From contig NZ_JIAV01000014.1 in NCBI RefSeq assembly GCF_000620645.1, forward strand, positions 62,001-126,000: a stretch of DNA of 64,000 nucleotides. The letters are read 5' to 3'. A program made the position numbers and the translations under genes. Shown in pieces: positions 27,419 to 34,277 of this stretch. The notes beneath the pieces are model-generated. The model made no database searches and was not told the origin of the DNA. It was given only the letters and a program-made list of their open reading frames with translations. The DNA is from Nocardioides sp. URHA0032. Lineage in GTDB: Bacteria > Actinomycetota > Actinomycetes > Propionibacteriales > Nocardioidaceae. Numbering within the stretch: position 1 is the stretch's first letter; each line of letters opens with the position of its first letter.

Positions 27419-27850
27419 TCAGCCGGCCCGCATCGCCACCGACCGCGCGGGCCCGGTCGCGTGCGGGACCAGGCCGAGCGACCGCTCGACGACGGCGAGG
27501 AACCGGTCCGCGTCGCGGACCAGGTCGTCGGCCTCCCGCTCGCTGACCGCGCGGGTCGAGCCGGCCTCCGCGGCCGCCCGCTTCGCCGCTCCCCCGGCGA
27601 AGAACTGCGCCCACTCGGTGAGCTCGGGCGCGACCTCGGCGAGCAGCACCCACGCGTTCTTCTGGCGGCGCCGCCGGGCCGGCGTGGGCTGGGCGCGGGC
27701 CGCGAGCAGCGCCGCCGCCGCCCGGAGCGCGGCGACGTGCGCACAGGCGTAGCGGGTCGGGACCTCGGTCGCGGCGATCGCCTCACTGAGCGACTCGGCG
27801 GCACGGGCGAGGTAGGAGTGGGTGGTGGCGGGCAGGGCGTACGGGTTCAT
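27419..27850 (-). CDS. SAV_6107-family HEPN-domain protein
   Basis: 143 aa, all helical. The opening SYLARAAESLSEA, the helix PTRYACAHVAALRAAAALLAARA and the segment KNAWVLLAEVAPELTEWAQFFA match the SAV_6107 HEPN family of actinobacteria. HEPN domains include RNases (RxxxxH) and partners of nucleotidyltransferases; a clear RxxxxH motif is not seen here, so nuclease activity is doubtful. The ATG has AGGAGAGG upstream. A near-perfect SOS box lies 92 nt upstream, so LexA control of this gene and the following methyltransferase is predicted. Confidence 0.82.
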   Translation of the reverse strand: MNPYALPATTHSYLARAAESLSEAIAATEVPTRYACAHVAALRAAAALLAARAQPTPARRRRQKNAWVLLAEVAPELTEWAQFFAGGAAKRAAAEAGSTRAVSEREADDLVRDADRFLAVVERSLGLVPHATGPARSVAMRAG

Positions 27851-27904
27851 CGCTGACCTCTCCTCGACCCCGGGACCGCGACCCCTGGGCCTGCGTCGTG
27901 CGAC

Positions 27905-27941
27905 CCCGGCGGGGGCGGGGGTCGAGGTCGCCCCCGCCGGG
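27905..27941 (-). terminator. 13-bp perfect hairpin in the leader of the HEPN gene
   Basis: Perfect arms CCCGGCGGGGGCG and CGCCCCCGCCGGG with an 11-nt loop, between the SOS box and the HEPN start. It has no T tract. It may end transcripts from the upstream minus-strand membrane gene, or act as an attenuator in the SOS-controlled leader. Confidence 0.5.
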
Positions 27942-27942
27942 T

Positions 27943-27966
27943 CTGTTCGAACGCATGTTCGAACAG
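27943..27966 (-). promoter_or_regulatory. LexA (SOS) box
   Basis: A perfect 24-bp palindrome with 10-bp arms, CTGTTCGAAC-GCAT-GTTCGAACAG. Its core CGAAC-GCAT-GTTCG fits the Gram-positive LexA consensus CGAACRNRYGTTYG at every position. The only gene starting just downstream is the HEPN gene on the minus strand (ATG at 27850). The upstream minus-strand gene ends at 28011, so the box is in a true intergenic region. Confidence 0.85.
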
Positions 27967-28010
27967 GACCCTCACGCTACACCCGCCCCCGGACAGGGCG
28001 TCAAGGCCGG

Positions 28011-28451
28011 TCAGGCGGCGCGGTCCCCGGTGCCGCAGAAGACGCGGGTGTCCTTGTGCCACAGCCCGACGACGGCCGCGACGTCGACGAGGAGCGAGAC
28101 GATCGCGACGACGAGGAACAGCGCCGGCGGGTTGGTGCGCAGGATCGCGAACGTCGCGATGCCGATCATCACCACCAGGGCGCTGAGCAGGATCCGGGCC
28201 CAGTTGTGCCCGCCGCGGAAGAACGAGATCAGCACCACGGCGAGCAGCGCGACCACGACGAACATCGTGATCGCCACCGGCACGAACGCCGGCGGCTCGA
28301 CCGCTCCGGCGTCGGAGCGGTCGGCGGCCCACGCCCGCACCAGCTCGTCCTTGAACACGATGGTCATCAGTGCGGTGAGGCCGGTCATCGCCACGGCGGC
28401 GGCGGCGAGCCAGGTCGCACCGGTCACCACGGCCGGGCGCTGCGGGGTCAT
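28011..28451 (-). CDS. Four-helix hypothetical membrane protein
   Basis: 146 aa with four predicted membrane helices (about 10-30, 54-76, 83-102 and 108-130) and no recognisable catalytic motif. The ATG has AGGAGAGCGG upstream. I do not recognise a family. It is divergent from the YbaK-like gene (62-nt gap) and upstream of the SOS box. Confidence 0.75.
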   Translation of the reverse strand: MTPQRPAVVTGATWLAAAAVAMTGLTALMTIVFKDELVRAWAADRSDAGAVEPPAFVPVAITMFVVVALLAVVLISFFRGGHNWARILLSALVVMIGIATFAILRTNPPALFLVVAIVSLLVDVAAVVGLWHKDTRVFCGTGDRAA

Positions 28452-28512
28452 CCGCTCTCCTCACTGGTCCCTCGGGTGTCGCTGTCCGCTGGACACCCTA
28501 GGGTCTCGCTGT

Positions 28513-28986
28513 ATGACGACCGAGCACCCCTCGATCAGCCGCTTCCGCGAGGACCACTCCGCCCGCGGTGGCGCCGGGGAGATCGTGGTCCTGCCCGACT
28601 CCGTGCACACCGCGGCCCTGGCCGCGGAGGCGCTCGGCTGCGAGGTCGGCGCGATCGCGAACAGCCTGCTGTTCGACGCGGACGGCGGACCGGTCCTGGT
28701 CCTGACCTCCGGCGCGCACCGCGTCGACACCGGCAAGGTCGCGGCGTTCATCGGGGTGGGGAGGCTCAGCCGCGCGACCCCGGAGTTCGTGCGCGCGCAC
28801 ACCGGCCAGGTGATCGGCGGTGTCTCCCCCATCGCCCACCCGGCGCCGGTCCCGACGTACCTCGACTCCTGGCTGCGCCGCTATCCCGCGGTCTGGGCCG
28901 CCGCCGGCCACCCCTCCGCGGTGTTCTCGACGACCTTCGACGAGCTCGCCGCGATGACGGGCGCGACCGAGATCGAGGTCGAGTGA
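28513..28986 (+). CDS. YbaK/EbsC-family aminoacyl-tRNA deacylase
   Basis: 157 aa YbaK domain. Members hydrolyse mischarged tRNAs such as Cys-tRNA(Pro) or Ala-tRNA(Pro). Visible family features are TAALAAEALGCEVGAIANSLLF, a GPVLVLTSG strand, the VDTGKVAAFIGVGRLSRATPEFV segment with the conserved Lys, and VIGGVSPIAHPAPVPTYLD. The ATG starts 62 nt from the divergent membrane gene. The stop overlaps the next start (TGATG). Confidence 0.88.
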   Translation: MTTEHPSISRFREDHSARGGAGEIVVLPDSVHTAALAAEALGCEVGAIANSLLFDADGGPVLVLTSGAHRVDTGKVAAFIGVGRLSRATPEFVRAHTGQVIGGVSPIAHPAPVPTYLDSWLRRYPAVWAAAGHPSAVFSTTFDELAAMTGATEIEVE

Positions 28987-29342
28987 TGGAGATCTGGCTC
29001 AACCCGGGCTGCTCGAAGTGCCGCACCGCGGTCTCGGAGCTCGACGCCGCCGGGGTCGAGTACACCGTGCGCCGTTACCTCGACGACCCGCCGACCGCCG
29101 CCGAGCTCGGCGAGGTCGTGGCCCGGCTGGGGCTCCAGCCCTGGGACGTGGCCCGGGACAAGGAGGCCCGCCAGGAGGGCATCGACCTGCCGAAGGACGC
29201 CGCCCACCGCGACGACTGGCTGGCCGCGCTGGCCGCACACCCGCGGGCGATCCAGCGGCCGATCATCACCGCTGCCGACGGCACCACCGTCGTGGGACGC
29301 GACGAGGACTCGCTGCGGCGGGTGCTCGATGCGGAGGGCTGA
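28986..29342 (+). CDS. ArsC/Spx-family thioredoxin-fold protein
   Basis: 118 aa. The N-terminal strand and loop MEIWLNPGCSKCRTA carry Cys9 and Cys12 (CSKC). The YTVRRYLDDPPTAAEL and RPIITAADGTTVVGRDEDSL segments fit the ArsC fold. Glutaredoxin-coupled arsenate reductases and Spx/YffB-type proteins share this fold. No other arsenic gene is nearby, so arsenate reduction is not supported by context. The ATG overlaps the YbaK-like stop, and the 3' end overlaps the ATP-grasp gene by 14 nt. Confidence 0.85.
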   Translation: MEIWLNPGCSKCRTAVSELDAAGVEYTVRRYLDDPPTAAELGEVVARLGLQPWDVARDKEARQEGIDLPKDAAHRDDWLAALAAHPRAIQRPIITAADGTTVVGRDEDSLRRVLDAEG

Positions 29343-30450
29343 GCTCCGCGATCGACTGGCCGAGCTGTACGCCGGCCGCCCGGTCGTCCTCGGCCCCGGA
29401 CCGGTGGCCGCCTGGGCGCCCTGGGTCGAGCGCCTGGGCCGCCTCGGCTGCCCGACGCTGGCGCTCGACCTGCCGGCACCCGCGACCCTGCTGGCCACGG
29501 ACGGCGCCCGGCTGCACGACCGGCTGCTGCGCGACCTGCCGCCCGAGACGGTCGCGGCGGTGGAGCGCTTCGACCCCGACCGGCGCGGGGTGTTCCGCAC
29601 CTCGCCGTTCGTCACCAGCGACGAGCCGGTCCTCGGCCGCCCGGTGACGGGCGGCCGGCCGCGCGCGTTCCTGGCCCTCGAGGACAAGCTGCGCGCTGAC
29701 GCGATCTGGGCCGCCGCCGGGGTCGACGCCGCGCCGTACCGGATCGTGCCGCTGCAGGAGGACGCGCTCGCGGAGGCCACCCGGGAGGTCGCCGGTCCCC
29801 TGGGCGCGGTGTGGTCGGGCGACGGCTTCACCGGCGGCGGCGACTACGTGCGCTGGGTGCTCGACCGCGACGACCGGGTCCGCGCCCGGGCGTTCTTCGC
29901 GCCGCGGTGCGAGCGCGTCCGGGTGATGCGGTTCCTCGACGGGGTGCCGTGCTCGATCCACGGCTTCGTGCTGCCCGACGGCACCGCCGTGCTGCGCCCC
30001 GTGGAGATCGCGGTGCTGCGCGACCGCGCCGCGCGGACGTTCGAGTACGCCGGCGTCGGCTCAGGCTGGGACCCGCCACCCGCCGACCGGGAGCACCTGC
30101 GGGACGTCGCCCGCCGGGTGGGCGAGCACCTGCGCGCCGAGCACGGGTTCCGCGGCGCGTTCGGCGTCGACGGCGTGCTCACCGCCGACGGCTTCCGGCC
30201 CACCGAGCTCAACCCCCGGATGTCGGCCGGGTGCACGCTCCTGACCGGCGTCGACCCCGACTTCTTCCAGCTGCTCCAGGCCAACCTGCTCATGGGTATC
30301 GACGCCGGCGTCACGGTGCCGGACGTCGAGGGCTTCCTTCCGGACATGGACGCCGAGCGGCGCAGCAGCACCGACCGGCTGCTCCGACCCGGCGACCGGC
30401 TCGCGGTGTCGGCCGGGCACCTCGAGGCCGCTCCCGACCTCAAGCCCTAG
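29329..30450 (+). CDS. ATP-grasp-fold ligase of unknown substrate
   Basis: 373 aa. It has an N-terminal pre-ATP-grasp region (1-110), KLRADAIWAAAGVDAAPYRIV as the start of the ATP-grasp domain, the lysine/Gly-loop region GAVWSGDGFTGGGDYVRWV, and the metal-binding end GAFGVDGVLTADGFRPTELNPRMSAG. ATP-grasp enzymes join a carboxylate to an amine or thiol through an acyl phosphate. The substrate is not evident. It is translationally linked to the ArsC-like gene and followed 11 nt later by an FAD oxidoreductase, suggesting a shared pathway. Confidence 0.82.
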   Translation: MRRAELRDRLAELYAGRPVVLGPGPVAAWAPWVERLGRLGCPTLALDLPAPATLLATDGARLHDRLLRDLPPETVAAVERFDPDRRGVFRTSPFVTSDEPVLGRPVTGGRPRAFLALEDKLRADAIWAAAGVDAAPYRIVPLQEDALAEATREVAGPLGAVWSGDGFTGGGDYVRWVLDRDDRVRARAFFAPRCERVRVMRFLDGVPCSIHGFVLPDGTAVLRPVEIAVLRDRAARTFEYAGVGSGWDPPPADREHLRDVARRVGEHLRAEHGFRGAFGVDGVLTADGFRPTELNPRMSAGCTLLTGVDPDFFQLLQANLLMGIDAGVTVPDVEGFLPDMDAERRSSTDRLLRPGDRLAVSAGHLEAAPDLKP

Positions 30451-30461
30451 AGTCACGGCCC

Positions 30462-31727
30462 ATGCGGGTCGTGGTGGTCGGTGGGGGCTTCGGCGGCCTC
30501 GCCGCCGCGGTGCGGCTCGCCAAGCTCGGTCACGCCGTGACCGTCGTCGAGCGCGCACCGACCGTCGGCGGCGCGCTCTCCGAGGTCACCGAGGACGGCT
30601 TCAGCTGGGACGCCGGTCCGACGTACACCCTGCTGCCCGCCGTGGTGCGCGACCTGTTCCGCAAGTCCGGCCGCCCGGTCGAGCGCGAGCTCGAGCTGGT
30701 CCCGCTGGACCTGGTCCGCGAGCACCGCTTCGAGGACGGCTCGTCGGTCCGCGTCGCCACCGGGCGCGCGGCCCAGCTCGCGGCGTTCGAGGAGCTCGGC
30801 GCCGGCCTGGGCCGGCGCTGGGTGGACTACGTGGAGTCGTACGCCGACGACTGGGACGTGCTGCGCCGCACCTACCTGGAGAACCCGTGGGACCCGGCCG
30901 CCCCTTCGCGGCTCCTCGACGGCCGGGAGATGCTGCACAAGCGCCTGAAGAAGGCGTTCAAGGACGAGCGCCTGCGGCTGGTCGCCGGCCACCCGTTCGT
31001 CGCCGAGGGGCACGAGCTGCGCAACGTGCCGGCCTGGCTGGGCGTCACGGCGTACGTCGAGCAGCGCTTCGGCGCATGGACCGTCGAGGGGGGCATGCAC
31101 CGGCTCGGTGCCGCGCTGGCTGACCGGCTCGCGACCCGTGGCGTGACCACGGTGACGGGCACCGAGGCGCGTGACCTCGTGATCCGCGAGGGCCGGGTGA
31201 CCGCGGTGCGCACGGCCACCGGCGACCTCGACGCGGACGCCGTCGTGTGCGCGATCGACCCGCGAGGCCTGCCGACGCTCGCGCCGTACGTCGAGCGCAC
31301 GATGCCCGCCATCCCGCCGGTCGTCGTGCACGTCGGGCTGTCCGGTGAGGCGCCCGACCTCCCCCACGAGCTCGTCCTGCACGGCGACCCGATGCTGGTC
31401 GTCCGCCGGAGCGGCGACGCGCTCACCGTGCACGGACGCGGCCGGCTCTCCGAGGACATCCTGCGCGCGCTGGCGAGGCACCGGATCGACGTGCGCGCCC
31501 AGGTCGCGGCCCGGGTGGACCGCAGTCCGCGCGACCAGGTCGAGCTCTGGGGCAGCTCGCCGATGGGCGTGCGCTGGCAGGGCCGCGGGACCGTCCGCCG
31601 GCGGCTCGGGCCGCGCACGCCGGTCGCCGGCGTGTACGCCGCCGGGGCGCACGCCACCCCCGGGGCCGGCATCCCCTTCGTCGGGCTGTCCGCGGCGCTC
31701 GTGGCGGCGGAGATCGGCCCTGCCTGA
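30462..31727 (+). CDS. Phytoene-desaturase-like FAD-dependent oxidoreductase
   Basis: 421 aa. The FAD-binding N terminus is VVVVGGGFGGLAAAVRLA followed by VVERAPTVGGAL and DAGPTY. The C-terminal FAD contact is GVYAAGAHATPGAGIPFVGLSAAL. This is the CrtI/phytoene desaturase architecture, but 421 aa is shorter than typical CrtI (about 490-510), and no other carotenoid gene is adjacent. Carotenoid desaturation is therefore unproven. Its stop lies 7 nt from the convergent metF. Confidence 0.82.
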   Translation: MRVVVVGGGFGGLAAAVRLAKLGHAVTVVERAPTVGGALSEVTEDGFSWDAGPTYTLLPAVVRDLFRKSGRPVERELELVPLDLVREHRFEDGSSVRVATGRAAQLAAFEELGAGLGRRWVDYVESYADDWDVLRRTYLENPWDPAAPSRLLDGREMLHKRLKKAFKDERLRLVAGHPFVAEGHELRNVPAWLGVTAYVEQRFGAWTVEGGMHRLGAALADRLATRGVTTVTGTEARDLVIREGRVTAVRTATGDLDADAVVCAIDPRGLPTLAPYVERTMPAIPPVVVHVGLSGEAPDLPHELVLHGDPMLVVRRSGDALTVHGRGRLSEDILRALARHRIDVRAQVAARVDRSPRDQVELWGSSPMGVRWQGRGTVRRRLGPRTPVAGVYAAGAHATPGAGIPFVGLSAALVAAEIGPA

Positions 31728-31734
31728 CCGGCGA

Positions 31735-32625
31735 TCAGACCGACATGTTCAGCGCGGCGAAGATCTCGCGCGTCGCCTTGGACCGGTTCAACGTGTAGAA
31801 GTGCAGGCCGGGCGCGCCACCCGCCAGCAGCTCGTCGCAGAGCTCGGCGGCGAGCTCGATGCCCGCGGCGCGCATGGACGCCGGGTCGCCGTCGTGGGCG
31901 GTGATCCGGGCGACCACCGGGGCCGGCACCTCGGTGCCGATCAGCTCGCCCTGGCGGCGGATGTTGGCCAGGTTCAGGATCGGCATGATCCCCGGCAGGA
32001 TCGGCAGGTCGACGCCACGTGCCCGCACCCGGTCGACCAGCCCGAAGTAGTCCTCCGCCCGGAAGAACATCTGGGTGACCGCGAACTCGGCACCCGCGCG
32101 CGCCTTGGCCACGAGCACGTCCGCGTCGTGGTCGAGCGACTCCGCCGACGGGTGCCCCTCCGGGAACGCCGCGACGCCGATGCTGAACTCACCGCGCTCG
32201 CGGACCAGCTCGACCAGCTCCCGTGCGTAGGTGAAGCCGCCCTCGGTCGGGGTCCACGGCGCGCGCGGGCCCTCCTCCGGGTCGCCACGGAGCACCATCA
32301 CGTTGCCGATGCCGGCCGCGGCGTACGCGTCGAGGATGCCCTCGAGCTCGGCCCGGGTGTGGCCGACGCAGGTCAGGTGGGCCATCGCGGTCAGCGACGT
32401 CTCGGCGGCGATCCGGCCCGTCACCCGCACCGTGGTGTCCCGGGTGGAGCCGCCGGCGCCGTACGTCACGGAGACGAAGGTGGGGGCGTACGGCTCGAGG
32501 TCGCGGATCGCCTGCCAGAGCTGCTCCTCGCCGGCGGCGTCACGCGGCGGGAAGAACTCGAACGAGAACGACCGCTCGCCGTCCCGGACCAGGTCACCGA
32601 TCCGCCGAGTCTGCCCGTGCACCAT
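31735..32625 (-). CDS. metF: Methylenetetrahydrofolate reductase
   Basis: Flavin-dependent reduction of 5,10-methylene-THF to 5-methyl-THF for methionine synthesis. 296 aa TIM barrel. SFEFFPPRD (about 21-29), SVTYGAGGSTRD (about 52-63), LTCVGHTRAE, LRGDPEEG, AAFPEGHP, FAVTQMFF, PGIMPILN and the C-terminal HFYTLNRS are all family blocks. The ATG at 32625 faces the divergent prenyltransferase gene (64-nt gap). Confidence 0.96.
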   Translation of the reverse strand: MVHGQTRRIGDLVRDGERSFSFEFFPPRDAAGEEQLWQAIRDLEPYAPTFVSVTYGAGGSTRDTTVRVTGRIAAETSLTAMAHLTCVGHTRAELEGILDAYAAAGIGNVMVLRGDPEEGPRAPWTPTEGGFTYARELVELVRERGEFSIGVAAFPEGHPSAESLDHDADVLVAKARAGAEFAVTQMFFRAEDYFGLVDRVRARGVDLPILPGIMPILNLANIRRQGELIGTEVPAPVVARITAHDGDPASMRAAGIELAAELCDELLAGGAPGLHFYTLNRSKATREIFAALNMSV

Positions 32626-32689
32626 GCGCAACAGTCTAGGGACGGGGCCGCGTCGGGCCCGACGCCGTCCACTGGCTAGTCTCGACGCC

Positions 32690-33775
32690 GTGACGGGCGA
32701 GGACGGCTGCGACACCGCTTGGGACAGCGCCGGGTTCCGCGACCGGGTCCAGTCCGCGCTCGACGCGTTCATCGACGAGCGGGCCACCACCCTCGCGCCG
32801 CTCGGCCCCGACGCCGACCGCCTGGTCCGTGAGGCGCACACCTCCGTCGCCGGGGGCAAGCGGTTCCGCGCCGCGTTCTGCTACTGGGGCCACCGCGCCG
32901 TCGCGCCGGACGTGGCCGACGAGGACGCCCTGGTCCGCGCCTGCGCCTCGCTTGAGCTCCTGCACGCGAGCGCGCTGGTGCATGACGACTTCATGGACGC
33001 CTCCGACACCCGGCGGGGCCGGCCGGCCACGCACCGGCAGTTCGAGGCGGAGCACCGCGGGGCGGGGTGGCGCGGCGACCCCGGGCAGTACGGCGCCGCC
33101 GCGGCGATCCTGCTCGGCGACCTGCTGCTCAGCTGGTCCGACGAGCTGCTGCGTCGCTGCGGGCTCCCGTTCGCCCAGGTGGCGCCGGCGCTCGAGGTCT
33201 TCGACACGTGCCGCGCCGAGGTGATCGCCGGCCAGTTCCTCGACGTCTCGGTGCAGGCACGCGGCCGCGCCGACGTGGAGGCGGCGATGACGGTGCTGCG
33301 CTACAAGTCCGCGAAGTACTCCATCGAGCGGCCGCTGCACATCGGCGCCGCGCTCGCCGGCGCGTCGCCCACCACGATGGCGGAGCTGTCCCGGTTCGGC
33401 CTCCCGCTCGGCGAGGCGTTCCAGCTCCGCGACGACCTGCTCGGTGTCTTCGGCGACCCGTCCGCCACCGGCAAGCCGGCCGGGGACGACCTGATCGAGG
33501 GCAAGCGCACCGTGCTCGTGGCGCTCGCCCTCGATGCCGCCGGCCCCGCTGACGCCGCGAAGCTCGATGCCGCCCTCGGCACCGACCTCTCCGAGGAGCA
33601 GGTGGCCGAGCTGCGCGCGATCATCGACGCCTCCGGCGCGCACGCGCAGGTCGAGGCCGTCATCGAGGAGCTCGCCGGCCATGCGGTCGCCGCGCTCGGC
33701 CGGGCCGACCTCGACGAACGCGCCCGCGGCGTGCTGCGCGGTCTGGCGTCGTCAGCGACCCAACGGGTCGTCTGA
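32690..33775 (+). CDS. trans-Isoprenyl diphosphate synthase (IdsA-type)
   Basis: 361 aa polyprenyl synthetase that elongates allylic diphosphates to geranyl, farnesyl or geranylgeranyl diphosphate. The first Asp-rich motif is HDDFMD (98-103) with DTRRGRPATHR. The second is QLRDDLLGVFGD, with KPAGDDLIEGKRT downstream. The GTG at 32690 is the first usable start after metF. It corresponds in position to idsA2 (Rv2173) of M. tuberculosis, next to Rv2175c and pknL. Chain length cannot be read with confidence. Confidence 0.92.
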   Translation: MTGEDGCDTAWDSAGFRDRVQSALDAFIDERATTLAPLGPDADRLVREAHTSVAGGKRFRAAFCYWGHRAVAPDVADEDALVRACASLELLHASALVHDDFMDASDTRRGRPATHRQFEAEHRGAGWRGDPGQYGAAAAILLGDLLLSWSDELLRRCGLPFAQVAPALEVFDTCRAEVIAGQFLDVSVQARGRADVEAAMTVLRYKSAKYSIERPLHIGAALAGASPTTMAELSRFGLPLGEAFQLRDDLLGVFGDPSATGKPAGDDLIEGKRTVLVALALDAAGPADAAKLDAALGTDLSEEQVAELRAIIDASGAHAQVEAVIEELAGHAVAALGRADLDERARGVLRGLASSATQRVV

Positions 33776-33788
33776 CCGGAGCACCTGG

Positions 33789-34157
33789 CTAGAGCATCGC
33801 CTGGGCGCGGCGCTTGACCTCCGAGCCGCGGTTCTCGCGGAGCGCGTCGATCGGGCGGCCCGGGAGGTCGTCGTCGGTGAAGATCCACGCGATGCACTCG
33901 CGGTCGTCGAAGCCGGCGTCGTGCAGGATCGTCAGCAGCCCCCGCAGGCCCTTCACGGGGAGTCCGTCCTGGAAGAAGTCGGCCGGCACCTGCTGGCCGG
34001 CGCCGGGCGCGGGCACCGCGGCGGCCAGCTCGTGCTCGCGGATCATGGTGCGGACCTTCGCGACGGTGACGCCCAGCTGCTCAGCGGCCGCGGCCCAGTC
34101 GATCCACTCGGGCACGAGGGCGGCGAGATCGGCGTCGGCGAGGCTCGGGTCGTTCAT
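33789..34157 (-). CDS. Rv2175c-family winged-helix DNA-binding protein
   Basis: 122 aa. A winged helix-turn-helix (about 17-52, WIDWAAAAEQLGVTVAKVRTMIREHEL) is followed by VPADFF and GLRGLLTILHDAGFDDRECIAWIFTDDDLPGRPIDALRE, a C-terminal segment typical of Rv2175c. In M. tuberculosis Rv2175c is a substrate of the neighbouring kinase PknL, which inhibits its DNA binding. The same divergent pair is present here. The start ATG at 34157 and the pknL start are 120 nt apart. Confidence 0.9.
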   Translation of the reverse strand: MNDPSLADADLAALVPEWIDWAAAAEQLGVTVAKVRTMIREHELAAAVPAPGAGQQVPADFFQDGLPVKGLRGLLTILHDAGFDDRECIAWIFTDDDLPGRPIDALRENRGSEVKRRAQAML

Positions 34158-34277
34158 GGGATCAGTCTTGCACCGTCGGCCGCGCCACGCCGGGGAGGGC
34201 TGAGCACGGCGCCACGCCTCCGCGTCCGTACGATTGGGGCACCGGATCCTTCCCCATCCGGCCACAGGAGGGTCGCT

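Noticed and set aside
28986..29342. Arsenate resistance gene
   Set aside because: The fold fits ArsC/Spx, but no arsenite exporter, ArsR or other arsenic gene is near, and the CSKC site is also seen in Spx/YffB-type proteins.
30462..31727. Carotenoid biosynthesis cluster (phytoene desaturase plus prenyl synthase at 32690)
   Set aside because: There is no phytoene synthase or cyclase, metF lies between the two on the other strand, and the oxidoreductase is short for CrtI.
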